From Cognataquiflexum nitidum (GTDB lineage: Bacteria > Bacteroidota > Bacteroidia > Cytophagales > Cyclobacteriaceae), in contig NZ_JAKZAM010000024.1 in the NCBI RefSeq assembly GCF_022538055.1, positions 18,523 to 82,522 of the forward strand: a DNA stretch of 64,000 bases. Direction: 5' to 3'. This document shows positions 53,352 through 61,349 of the stretch, piece after piece. Position 1 is the first letter of the stretch. Every line of letters begins with the position of its first letter. The notes beneath the pieces are model-generated. The model saw nothing but the letters and a program-made list of their open reading frames with translations. It searched no databases and was not told where the DNA came from. Made by a program: the position numbers and the translations under genes.

Positions 53352-54314
53352 ATGAAAAAATTAACCGTTATATTTTTCTTTATGATGGCTGTTTCCCAAC
53401 ATCTGCTTGGGCAGCAGGTGCCACAATTTAGCCAGTACATGTTCAATCCATTGTTCATCAATCCTGCCTATACCGGCTACAAAGAGCAGCTTTACCTTCA
53501 GACTTACTATAGGAAACAATGGACAGGTGTGGAAGGAAGTCCTGAGACTTTTGCCATCGGTGCAGACGGCTACTTGCCTGAGTCTAGAATAGGAGTCGGT
53601 GTCGTAGGTGTTTCTGATAGGATCGGGGCACAGCGCACCAATGCAGTATATGGTAATATTGCCTATCACTTGCATATTGCACAATCCAGTTACCTGAGTT
53701 TTGGAATCGGATTGGGGTACATTGGGTCAATGATTGACGGAACATTACTCTCGACAGGCAATCCAAATGACCCCAGCATACCAGCGGTAAAAAATCAAGT
53801 ATCTTATCCTGATCTCAAATTGGGGATGTTTTACTATGATGACACCAAGTTCTTTGGAGTGGCGGTCGACAATATGATCACACCGATGAATGAATCAGGC
53901 AGTACAGATATTTTTGTAGAGCCAAGGACACATTTTTACCTTACAGGTGGTGGTTTAGTAGAATTATCTCCTGATATTGCATTGCGCCCTACTTTCATGA
54001 TGATTGAAGATTTCAATGCACCTTCAAGACTTGATTTGACCGCTTCTGTGGTCTACAAAGAAAAATTTTGGTTTGGGACTACCTACAGGACAGCACTTGA
54101 TTATGCAAATAGAGCAACGTCTGACAATTTGAAAAAAGGAACGGCAGTAGTTTTCCTGTTTGAGTTTTTTGTCAAAAAAGGACTCAGAATAGGCTACGCA
54201 TATGATCATAATATCACAGGTTTTGATGTCAGGAATTTTTCCACTCACGATATATCTATCGGGTATATGTTTGCCCCAAGCCTCGTAAGGGTGGTTTCTC
54301 CCAGACACTTTTAA
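53352..54314 (+). CDS. sprF: PorP/SprF-family type IX secretion outer membrane protein
   Basis: A 320-residue outer membrane protein. After the signal peptide (MMAVSQHLLGQQ) comes the family hallmark PQFSQYMFNPLFINPAYTGY, then LQTYYRKQWTGVEGSPETF, IGVGVVGVSDRIGAQRT and SYLSFGIGLGYIG. PorP/SprF proteins sit beside CHU_C-domain substrates and help with their export or anchoring, as in SprB-SprF. It begins 4 bases after the surface protein stop and 12 bases before the OmpA gene, a classical three-gene layout. Confidence 0.93.
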   Translation: MKKLTVIFFFMMAVSQHLLGQQVPQFSQYMFNPLFINPAYTGYKEQLYLQTYYRKQWTGVEGSPETFAIGADGYLPESRIGVGVVGVSDRIGAQRTNAVYGNIAYHLHIAQSSYLSFGIGLGYIGSMIDGTLLSTGNPNDPSIPAVKNQVSYPDLKLGMFYYDDTKFFGVAVDNMITPMNESGSTDIFVEPRTHFYLTGGGLVELSPDIALRPTFMMIEDFNAPSRLDLTASVVYKEKFWFGTTYRTALDYANRATSDNLKKGTAVVFLFEFFVKKGLRIGYAYDHNITGFDVRNFSTHDISIGYMFAPSLVRVVSPRHF

Positions 54315-54325
54315 ATAACAATGCC

Positions 54326-56698
54326 ATGAACAAAAGATATCTACATCTCCTATTTTTAGCCCCGATTATAGTTGGGACATCCTGCTCCTCGTACAACAGT
54401 AGTATTAAAAGAGCCAACCAACAACTTGAACTGTACAATTTCAAAGATGCTTCCTACGAATTTGGGGAAGCTTGGGAAAAGAAAGAAGACAGTGAAACTG
54501 CCCGAGGGTTAGCCTATTCCAATTACAAAATGAGGGACTTTGGAAAAGCAGCTGCTTGGTACAGTTATCTGTCTGACAAAGAAGAACTTACGACTGATGA
54601 TTCCTATAGATATGCAGAATCGCTGATTGCCAATGCCAAGTTTGATGAGTCAGCCAAGGTATTGGACAAGATGATTCTTAAAAATGGAGACATAAGTAAG
54701 GATGCCAAGTGGATGATGCTGCGTAAATCTGCAGGCGAGGCCAAAGCCATCTTGAATACGCCGACAAAGTTTCAGGTTAAGCCTCTGAAGTCATTGAATA
54801 CTTCTTTTTCTGAATTTGGTCTTACCATCGACGAGGGGGTTATTTTCTTTAGTTCCGACAGAATATCTGATAAAAAAGCCGGTGTAGTCATGACCGATAA
54901 CCTCAAAAACCAAAGATATGGCTGGACAGGAAATGGGTTTTTGACAGTCTATGAAGGTAATTTGAATGAAAAAAATGACGATCTGGAAAATATTGTTGTC
55001 TCCAAGGTATTCCAAAACGAAAACCACATCGGACCTGTCCACAAGTCTGGAAGTATGATGTTTTATACCGTGACCGAAGCAGGGAATGAGACTAACAAAA
55101 GAGAGGGGAGGCGTTTCGGTACTACACTTTACCCTGAAATTCTTTATAAAGAAAAGAAGGCAGATGGCACATTTGGCGAAGCCAAACCCCTAAGCATTAA
55201 TTCTTCCCTGAAATACGCGGTCGCAGATCCATTTTGGGACGAGGCCAAAAAGAGACTCTATTTTTCTTCCGACATGCCGGGAGGATTCGGTGGCAGTGAT
55301 ATTTACTACATTGATTATCTCGGAAATGACAAATGGTCCAATGCAATCAACCTGGGAAAAGATATCAATACCTTCGGTAACGACAGGTCGCCCTTTATTT
55401 ATGATGGCGTCTTTTACTTTTCTTCAGAAGGCTTAGGTGGCTTAGGTGGATTGGACATCTATAAATCCACTATGGTGGGTTCGGCATTTACCCAACCAGA
55501 AAACCTTGGGGTTCCTTTCAATTCCAATAAAGATGACTTTTTCTTTTTCAAAGACAAATCGCGTAATGGACAGGTTTTTCTCACCTCTGACAGAAATGGA
55601 AGCCGAGGTCTTGATGATATCTATTTTATAGAAGAATTGAAGGAAGAATTTTTCACAGTGACCGGAGTTGTGAAGGACAAAGAAACAGGGGAACCTATCC
55701 AAAATACAGTAGTGACGCTGACTGATACCGCTACCGGCATCAATACTTCTGTGGTCAGTGATGAAGAGGGACGGTTTTCTTTTATCCTGCCTCTCAACAA
55801 CACTTATACCATTGAGACCATTACCTCAGGATATTTTAATCAGATCAAGGAAGGTTTCTCAACCAAGCCTAACCAAAACAACAAACTCGACCTGAATGTA
55901 TATTCCGAGAAAGTTGCCTTTGACAAAGGAATCAGGATTTTTGACATCTATTATGATTATAACAGTGCCGAGATCAGGTCTGATGCTTCTGTTGAGCTGA
56001 GAAAAATCATCGAAGTGATGCGTGATAACCCGCAATTCAGGCTTCAGATGTATTCTCATACTGATTCAAGGGGTAAGGCAGAATACAATGAAAAACTTTC
56101 AGAATCCAGAGGTATGTCTGTGGTGAATTACCTGAGTTCTGAGGGTATTGCACAAAGAAGTATAAGGTCCAAAGGAATGGGCGAATCCAAACTTGTAAAT
56201 GACTGTGTGGATGTTGTCGAGTGTTCTGAAGAAGAGCATCAAAGAAACAGAAGAACGGAATTTGTCATTATGAACGTGGCTTCATTTGAAAAAAATCTTC
56301 CTTATGAATCTTTCAAATTTGAGGATCCGGATCAAAAAGAAAGAATCGAGACCCTTGCAGTGCCGGAATTGCAGGCTGTACCGGTCAATGTGGAAATAGT
56401 AGTTTCCGAAGAAGAGATAGAAGTAGACCCTGCCATAGAAGGCGCTTATACAGTCGCTCCATCAAACAATTACAACCACTACATCATCATCGAAAGCTGG
56501 CAGACCGAATACATGGCAAGCTTGAGGGCTAAGGAACTTTCAGGTACCTACAAAGTCAACGTAATCCCACCTGCCGACGGCACTTCCAATTTCAGACTTT
56601 CAGTAGCAGTATATCCAAGCATGGATGAGGCCGCAAGGAATGTCAACAGGTTCAGAAGAGAATTCAATGACGAAACCATCTGGATCTTGGCTTATTGA
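54326..56698 (+). CDS. OmpA-family lipoprotein with TPR, PD40 propeller, CarboxypepD_reg and SPOR-like domains
   Basis: A 790-residue lipoprotein (PIIVGTSCSSYNSS). Domains in order: TPR-like helices (about 20-130), a WD40/PD40-type propeller (about 150-440; FFSSDMPGGFGGSDIYYIDY, YFSSEGLGGLGGLDIYKS, FLTSDRNGSRGLDDIYF), a CarboxypepD_reg-like domain (about 450-520; VTGVVKDKETGEPIQNTVV), an OmpA peptidoglycan-binding domain (about 530-655; MYSHTDSRGKAEYNEKLSES, NRRTEFVIM) and a SPOR-like C-terminus (HYIIIESWQTEYMASLRAKE to WILAY). This order is typical of PorE-like proteins of type IX systems, with the SPOR-like end as an extra. It should tie the outer membrane machinery to peptidoglycan. Confidence 0.9.
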   Translation: MNKRYLHLLFLAPIIVGTSCSSYNSSIKRANQQLELYNFKDASYEFGEAWEKKEDSETARGLAYSNYKMRDFGKAAAWYSYLSDKEELTTDDSYRYAESLIANAKFDESAKVLDKMILKNGDISKDAKWMMLRKSAGEAKAILNTPTKFQVKPLKSLNTSFSEFGLTIDEGVIFFSSDRISDKKAGVVMTDNLKNQRYGWTGNGFLTVYEGNLNEKNDDLENIVVSKVFQNENHIGPVHKSGSMMFYTVTEAGNETNKREGRRFGTTLYPEILYKEKKADGTFGEAKPLSINSSLKYAVADPFWDEAKKRLYFSSDMPGGFGGSDIYYIDYLGNDKWSNAINLGKDINTFGNDRSPFIYDGVFYFSSEGLGGLGGLDIYKSTMVGSAFTQPENLGVPFNSNKDDFFFFKDKSRNGQVFLTSDRNGSRGLDDIYFIEELKEEFFTVTGVVKDKETGEPIQNTVVTLTDTATGINTSVVSDEEGRFSFILPLNNTYTIETITSGYFNQIKEGFSTKPNQNNKLDLNVYSEKVAFDKGIRIFDIYYDYNSAEIRSDASVELRKIIEVMRDNPQFRLQMYSHTDSRGKAEYNEKLSESRGMSVVNYLSSEGIAQRSIRSKGMGESKLVNDCVDVVECSEEEHQRNRRTEFVIMNVASFEKNLPYESFKFEDPDQKERIETLAVPELQAVPVNVEIVVSEEEIEVDPAIEGAYTVAPSNNYNHYIIIESWQTEYMASLRAKELSGTYKVNVIPPADGTSNFRLSVAVYPSMDEAARNVNRFRREFNDETIWILAY

Positions 56699-56828
56699 TA
56701 AAAGAGGGCAAAATGACCGATGTCCAAAGATGGATGTCAGGTGCCTTTAAGCATCCGTACTTGCCTATAACAAATCTAGCCTTACAGTAAAAGATAGCTT
56801 TAATCAGGCTTTTGAATTGAAACACAAA

Positions 56829-56880
56829 TTCCCGCAGTTTCCGAATCTAAAAATGGGATTTGGAAACTGCGGGATTTTTA
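56829..56880. terminator. Bidirectional terminator hairpin, repeated element
   Basis: CCCGCAGTTTCC at 56831-56842 pairs perfectly with GGAAACTGCGGG at 56862-56873, and five more pairs (one G-T) extend the stem. T and A runs follow on both sides. It lies between the OmpA operon (+) and the unknown gene at 56901 (-), which converge. A related hairpin is at 57709. Confidence 0.82.
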
Positions 56881-56900
56881 ATTTGGGAGGGGTAGTAGTT

Positions 56901-57533
56901 TCACGACATCCAAACATTCATGTAAGTAATGATACTCCAATCTCCATTCAGTTTTCTTGCAATTACGATGTCACCGCTTCCTGAAAGTCCGTTTGAATGT
57001 CTTCCAATATAAAAGCACGCATAATTGTCACTGTATGTTATTTTGGAAAACTCAAATACGCCATGAGACCCTGGATGTTTCTTATAAAACTTTCTCCATC
57101 CTTTTTCAATTTTTCTACCAAAAAGAGTATTGAAGTAATTTTCAAACTGTCTTTTTGTTATTGTTGTTACAGGAGGATTTAAATTGAATTTATTTTTATC
57201 TAGAATCGGAGTCTCGTAAAACTCTTTTTCCAATGATCTTATTGCATCACTTATTCGGGCGTCATTTAACAGTCTAATTTTCAAAGTGTCGTAGCGTAAA
57301 AAGGTGTTAATTTGTTGCTCGTCCTCGTTAAGGAACTCTTTTCCGTAGACAGAAGCTTGATTTTCATCTGGGATAAACTTATTTATTACAATAACCTGAG
57401 TTGTCTTTTTGTCATATTTGATTCCTTCATTTATAAAATCATTGATTGCTAATGAATAGAGCTGATAATCCAAGGGCGTTTGTCCAAAAGACAGATTCGT
57501 TAGTAGTACAAGTAAAATTGTTAGTCGTGTCAT
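56901..57533 (-). CDS. Secreted protein of unknown function
   Basis: A 210-residue protein with a clear signal peptide (LTILLVLLTNLSFGQ). I do not recognise a family. The mature part is mixed alpha/beta with many charged residues: DYQLYSLAINDFINEGIKYD, KRQFENYFNTLFGRKIEKGW, HPGSHGVFEFSKITYSDNYA. The last strands resemble small proteins annotated only as hypothetical in Bacteroidota. Codon use looks AT-richer than in the upstream operon. It is the first minus gene of the accessory island. Confidence 0.7.
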   Translation of the reverse strand: MTRLTILLVLLTNLSFGQTPLDYQLYSLAINDFINEGIKYDKKTTQVIVINKFIPDENQASVYGKEFLNEDEQQINTFLRYDTLKIRLLNDARISDAIRSLEKEFYETPILDKNKFNLNPPVTTITKRQFENYFNTLFGRKIEKGWRKFYKKHPGSHGVFEFSKITYSDNYACFYIGRHSNGLSGSGDIVIARKLNGDWSIITYMNVWMS

Positions 57534-57663
57534 CTTTAAACTTTTTAAGGGAACAAGGTTGCAGATATATCTGAATTAACTAAACATAAAACTAATACTC
57601 TAAATATCCAATCCGTCAATTTGATTTTTTATTGGGTCGCATTCTCCAGATTTTAACAAAATT

Positions 57664-57694
57664 AAAAAAGCCAGGTTCTCACCTGACTTTCATT
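57664..57694 (-). terminator. Terminator hairpin, copy 1 of a 31-base duplicate
   Basis: On the minus strand, AGTCAGGT and ACCTGGCT pair around GAGA and are followed by a T-run. It follows higBA. The 31 bases are identical to 59410-59440. Confidence 0.7.
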
Positions 57695-57708
57695 GCTCAG
57701 TAAAATTT

Positions 57709-57766
57709 CCCGCAGTTCCCGGTATCCACAGAAACAAAATCTGTTTAGATTCGGAGACTGCGGGAT
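57709..57766. repeat. CCCGCAGT/ACTGCGGG hairpin, second copy
   Basis: CCCGCAGT at 57709-57716 and ACTGCGGG at 57757-57764 have the same arms as the 56829 terminator; a T-run follows on the plus strand. The loop part retains GATTCGGAGA-like sequence, so the two elements appear related by descent. Confidence 0.6.
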
Positions 57767-57814
57767 TTTTTATGGTTAAAAAGGAAAGGTCTTTATTTAC
57801 TTTAATTGCTGGAT

Positions 57815-58183
57815 CTACTTTGACAATGGATAGTCAGCAATAAGTAGTTCCGGAGAGAGATTAAGCCTGTGGGTAAGGTTTCGGATCATTTCAAGAGTTA
57901 ATTTTCGCTTTCTCCCTAATATTTCGGAAACCCTGTTTTTACCTCCGATCTCCGCTACCAAATCAATCTGTTTGAGGTGCATCTCTTCCATCCGAATCTT
58001 GATGGCCTCAATCGGGTCGGGGACTTCTATCGGAAAGGTTTTCTTTTCATATTCATCAATGATCAAACCTAAAATATCAGCTTCGTCACTTTGAGGGCTG
58101 CCAATCGGGGAGTCAAAAATCACCTCAAGTCTTTTTAACGCATTTTGATAATCTGTTTCGGTTTTTATTGGTTTCAGATCCAT
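57815..58183 (-). CDS. higA: HigA-type antitoxin, HTH XRE family
   Basis: A 122-residue antitoxin. The N-terminal part has IKTETDYQNALKRLEVIF and the DEADILGLIIDEYEKKTFP segment typical of HigA; the C-terminal helix-turn-helix is EMHLKQIDLVAEIGGKNRVS followed by EILGRKRKLTLEMIRNLTHR. It should neutralise HigB and repress the operon. It starts 12 bases after the higB stop, in the usual toxin-first order of HigBA. Confidence 0.93.
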   Translation of the reverse strand: MDLKPIKTETDYQNALKRLEVIFDSPIGSPQSDEADILGLIIDEYEKKTFPIEVPDPIEAIKIRMEEMHLKQIDLVAEIGGKNRVSEILGRKRKLTLEMIRNLTHRLNLSPELLIADYPLSK

Positions 58184-58195
58184 GTCATTTAATGT

Positions 58196-58492
58196 TTAAA
58201 TATTGTTTGCATCAATCGTGTCATAATCGGCGTGAGTTCCAATGAACCTGATGAAAATCCATTGTTTCTCAAAGTTGAATTTAGCGATAAGCCGGTAAGT
58301 ATTTCCTTTAACGTTGAAAACAATCCTGCTGTCTTTCAATATACTGGCATTAGCGTAACTTTTTTTGACCTCGTTTGGGTTTTTCCAAGTACTTCGCAAA
58401 GCGGTGTCATACCAAGTTTTCAAGTATTGCTCTGAATCAGGATGTTTTTCCCAAAATTGCCTTAAGGTACTTTTAGCAAAGATTCTTTCCAT
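58196..58492 (-). CDS. higB: HigB-type mRNA interferase toxin
   Basis: A 98-residue RelE-superfamily toxin of the HigB group. KSTLRQFWEKHPDSEQYLKT, WKNPNEVKKSYANASILKDS, RIVFNVKGNTYRLIAKFNF and FIRFIGTHADYDTIDANNI are the conserved family blocks, with the GTHADYD motif at the C-terminus. It cleaves mRNA on the ribosome in characterised members. TATCTTTG at 58511-58518 (minus) is an exact -7 box 18 bases before the start, next to an AAAATACC/GGTATTTT inverted repeat that could be the HigA site. Confidence 0.93.
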   Translation of the reverse strand: MERIFAKSTLRQFWEKHPDSEQYLKTWYDTALRSTWKNPNEVKKSYANASILKDSRIVFNVKGNTYRLIAKFNFEKQWIFIRFIGTHADYDTIDANNI

Positions 58493-58510
58493 TATGACTT
58501 ATCTATGTTG

Positions 58511-58558
58511 CAAAGATAAAAAAAATACCCAAATTGGGAACCTCTTGGTTGGTATTTT
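58511..58558 (-). promoter_or_regulatory. Candidate higBA promoter and operator
   Basis: TATCTTTG (minus strand, 58511-58518) matches TAnnTTTG exactly. AAAATACC at 58522-58529 and GGTATTTT at 58551-58558 form an 8-bp inverted repeat over the region where the -33 element would lie, a natural place for autorepression by HigA. Confidence 0.4.
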
Positions 58559-58643
58559 AAATATCTGTATATCTTGGAGTTAATGGAGTGGTCGAGGGGA
58601 AAACTCCACGGTACTTACTTTAAAAACGATTCAGCTTTTCTTG

Positions 58644-59225
58644 TCAGTCAGTTTGGTGAATCCATACATACTTTCCGTTTAAAAAAGTTAAAAGGCCTCC
58701 TCCCACTTCTTCTTTTCCTAATGCAATTGACGGATTTTGAAGATTAACAACTTTGCTTCCTAAAACATCACCGTCTTTGGTGAAGGTAGTTTCACTTGTA
58801 ACTCTGTCTTCAACAAGTCCCCAATAATCAACCCAATCAAATTCTGTCAAATGTGCGATTGGTTTCCCAAAGCCAATCCTAATTTGTTCATTTGTTTTAC
58901 CATGTATGAAAATTATTCCTGAAGTTCCGCTTTCTTTTTTATACAATACTTTATCTATATTTCCGTCACCATCAAAGTCAGCCGTTATTTTGTCCCTCAA
59001 ATTGAATAAGGTTGCTTTTTCAAAACCACTTAAATATTGACTTAGGTAGGCTTCGTCGCTTTGATTCACAACTGTTGATTTTTGTTGTACATTAATATTA
59101 TTGTCTTTTGTAATCGTGTCAGTATCTGACAAAGTCAATATGTCAGAAACAGATGTTGTCTCTGTTTTTGAATGTTTGCAACCAAAAAAAATTAAAAAGG
59201 TCAATAGGTAAATTATCTGTTTCAT
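58644..59225 (-). CDS. Lipoprotein of unknown function
   Basis: A 193-residue lipoprotein started at the ATG giving MKQIIYLLTFLIFFGCKHSK; a longer frame adds 13 residues. After Cys there is a Ser/Thr-rich linker, then a domain with ADFDGDGNIDKVLYKKE, an FG-GAP/EF-hand-like calcium loop, and FIHGKTNEQIRIGFGKPIAH. Similar small FG-GAP-type lipoproteins are common in Bacteroidota and lack known roles. No partner gene is apparent. Confidence 0.7.
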   Translation of the reverse strand: MKQIIYLLTFLIFFGCKHSKTETTSVSDILTLSDTDTITKDNNINVQQKSTVVNQSDEAYLSQYLSGFEKATLFNLRDKITADFDGDGNIDKVLYKKESGTSGIIFIHGKTNEQIRIGFGKPIAHLTEFDWVDYWGLVEDRVTSETTFTKDGDVLGSKVVNLQNPSIALGKEEVGGGLLTFLNGKYVWIHQTD

Positions 59226-59409
59226 TGTCGATTTTTGAGCTGAAAACCAATTTTTGCTTTCCAAATTTATTATGGAAAAACCCCAATAAAACTAATCTAT
59301 TTTTTAAAACTTCAAATTATCTCATGAGCTTATTTTTTGATTAAAGGCTATTGACTGAAAAGGTGCTGGGAAATGCCTTTAAGGATTACCTCAGATTTTG
59401 AAAAAATAA

Positions 59410-59440
59410 AAAAAAGCCAGGTTCTCACCTGACTTTCATT
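59410..59440 (-). terminator. Terminator hairpin, copy 2 of a 31-base duplicate
   Basis: Identical to 57664-57694. On the minus strand the hairpin is followed by a T-run and lies about 190 bases past the GNAT stop. Confidence 0.65.
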
Positions 59441-59471
59441 TCTCCGATTTAGCATTTTGAATTTAAACCCC

Positions 59472-59501
59472 ACCAAACAAACTCTGAAGTTCAAAAGAAG
59501 C
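59472..59501. repeat. 30-base repeat, copy 1
   Basis: Contains CTCTGAAGTTCAAAAGAAGC; matches 62303-62332 with two mismatches. Both copies lie just to the right of a terminator hairpin. Confidence 0.6.
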
Positions 59502-59627
59502 TGCTTTTCAGTAGACAGTTGGGGACCTTTATCGATCGCAAAGTTTTTGGAAGATTTGTGTGCCGAAAGAATATCTGCGGTAATTAGAGAGGAATAACAT
59601 TGGATTAATGTTCATATTTCCAATCGA

Positions 59628-60074
59628 TTAGCGGTGTGGGCTTGTTGTCCAGTTATCAAATGTCATTTCAAATTTGATTTCCTTTGTTCCGTGTGTTCCA
59701 ACTTCTTTCCAACCTGCTTTTCTGTAGAATTTTTCTGCTCTCGTATCAAAACCTGTTCCTAGCCAAACTTTTTCTTTTGTCTGGGTAAAATACCAGTCCA
59801 GCATTGTCTTGTGTAATATTTGTCCAATTCCTTTTCTCTCAAATTTAGGGTCTAAAAATAAAGCCCAAATGTTATTCTCTTTCAAGTCAACTATTGCAAA
59901 TCCAACAATTTGTTTCTCAATTTCACAAACCCAGCCTTTCCCTCTTACTGTAATAAATGCTTCACAATCCTTGTCTGTCACTAAACCAGGATTAGACAAA
60001 GTGTTTTCTTTGACAGAATTTCTTACGATTTGAATCTGTTTTATGTCATTAATCCTAGCTTCTCTAATTTTCAT
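59628..60074 (-). CDS. GNAT-family N-acetyltransferase
   Basis: A 148-residue GNAT protein. Motifs: VGFAIVDLKENNIWALFLDP, then FERKGIGQILHKTMLDWYF with the acetyl-CoA loop R-K-G-I-G, and GFDTRAEKFYRKAGWKEVGT at the C-terminus. The C-terminal TKEIKFEM strand is typical of the small single-domain type. It stands alone in the accessory island. Substrate unknown. Confidence 0.9.
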   Translation of the reverse strand: MKIREARINDIKQIQIVRNSVKENTLSNPGLVTDKDCEAFITVRGKGWVCEIEKQIVGFAIVDLKENNIWALFLDPKFERKGIGQILHKTMLDWYFTQTKEKVWLGTGFDTRAEKFYRKAGWKEVGTHGTKEIKFEMTFDNWTTSPHR

Positions 60075-60242
60075 AATTTAATTTGTCTGGCAGTCAGTTC
60101 TTATAAATTACCCACTTGCTAATTTTTCAATTAGTCTATCTAGATTTAAACAATAGTGTGATATCGTGCTTTTTTTTTATGCAATGTTATCCGATTAAAA
60201 ATATGGATTCGTTGGTCAGCATCATTATTTAATCACGTGTGG

Positions 60243-61349
60243 CTACATCTGGTTTTTCAATATCAACTGTACGGTATGGTACCAATAATAGAAGGCTGAT
60301 TTATCCGGTTGCCTTTTTAGTCCCATCAGAAAGTTCCAATCCTGATCTTCAATAATCATGTCTTTAATGTCCTGACCTTCGTAAAAGGGAATTGGAGACA
60401 GATCATTGACCAATATTTTGGCTGCCAAATAAGCAATTCGTGCTGATGCCGCTACCGCATCATCAATCCTAAAATTCCCAGCCATTAAGAAACCGGTACC
60501 AAAAGCGAAGATCCCTTTTTGCAACTCTTTGAATTTGGCTTTTCCTTCAACAGTGCCTCGGTCACGCTTGGCTAGGATGATGCAAGTATCAATCGTGTCT
60601 TGTAAAACTATTTTTGGGGTGAGTTCAACTCCTGGATTTTCATCTTTCCTGTATGCGATTTCATGCTTTGCAAACACCAAGAAACTGGCAGCCACCACTT
60701 CTATGCTTTGAATGCTCTCGAATAATTTACTCAGGTCGAAAAGCTGTTTGCATATCTCCATGGAGAACGGCTGCTTGTCTTTACCCTTGAAGTAGGGTAT
60801 TCCGATTGTGTTTGGTGCAAATGCAGTCAATTTATCCCCTGTGATTGAATCAACAGATGGCATGGTAACCATTGTCTCTTTTTCCGTTTCAATCCATTTG
60901 GAAATTACAGGCTTTTCAACCAATTCCGGATAGATCGAATTCTCAATGAGCACATCCAACAGAATGGTTCCAGACCCTTGTCTGCCTGAATTAAATTTGA
61001 ACTTATAATGCGCTTTGGGCACTCCGGGCTTGTAGCTGCGATGTTCGTCTAATTCAAATCCTGTGAAATGGGAAGTTTCAACAACCTTTTGCAAAATGCG
61101 ATCCAGTTCTTCCCGGTCTGTCTTGCAAATAATATCAATATCAATAGAAAATCGGTTTCCTTCTTCTAATAAAAGCACCAAGCTCGTACCCCCCTTAAAA
61201 ACGAACTCAAGTCCATTACTTTTCAAACGCTCCAGTAAATGCAGCGCATAGATCATCTTTTCCAAAATGATTTTATCAATAAGCTTGTGTTCTTTTTGTT
61301 TCTTAAATCCCTCTAACCATTCATCTGTAAAACAATGTTCCTTTATCAT
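60243..61349 (-). CDS. abiEii: AbiEii-type nucleotidyltransferase toxin
   Basis: A 368-residue protein of the nucleotidyl transferase AbiEii/AbiGii family. FVFKGGTSLVLLLEEGNRFS and FSIDIDIICKT hold the KGGTSL and SxDxD motifs that bind NTP and metal. Later blocks include VTMPSVDSITGDKLTAFAPN, with the conserved KLTA-type Lys. AbiE systems act as type IV toxin-antitoxins and phage abortive-infection modules. Its start overlaps the end of the upstream partner by 4 bases, consistent with coupled expression. Confidence 0.9.
   Translation of the reverse strand: MIKEHCFTDEWLEGFKKQKEHKLIDKIILEKMIYALHLLERLKSNGLEFVFKGGTSLVLLLEEGNRFSIDIDIICKTDREELDRILQKVVETSHFTGFELDEHRSYKPGVPKAHYKFKFNSGRQGSGTILLDVLIENSIYPELVEKPVISKWIETEKETMVTMPSVDSITGDKLTAFAPNTIGIPYFKGKDKQPFSMEICKQLFDLSKLFESIQSIEVVAASFLVFAKHEIAYRKDENPGVELTPKIVLQDTIDTCIILAKRDRGTVEGKAKFKELQKGIFAFGTGFLMAGNFRIDDAVAASARIAYLAAKILVNDLSPIPFYEGQDIKDMIIEDQDWNFLMGLKRQPDKSAFYYWYHTVQLILKNQM

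Larger units (their letters stand above)
59226..59627. other. Intergenic region with terminator and repeat copy
   Basis: No gene is visible in these 402 bases. They hold a terminator (59410-59440) and one copy of a 30-base repeat (59472-59501), both listed separately. Confidence 0.6.
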
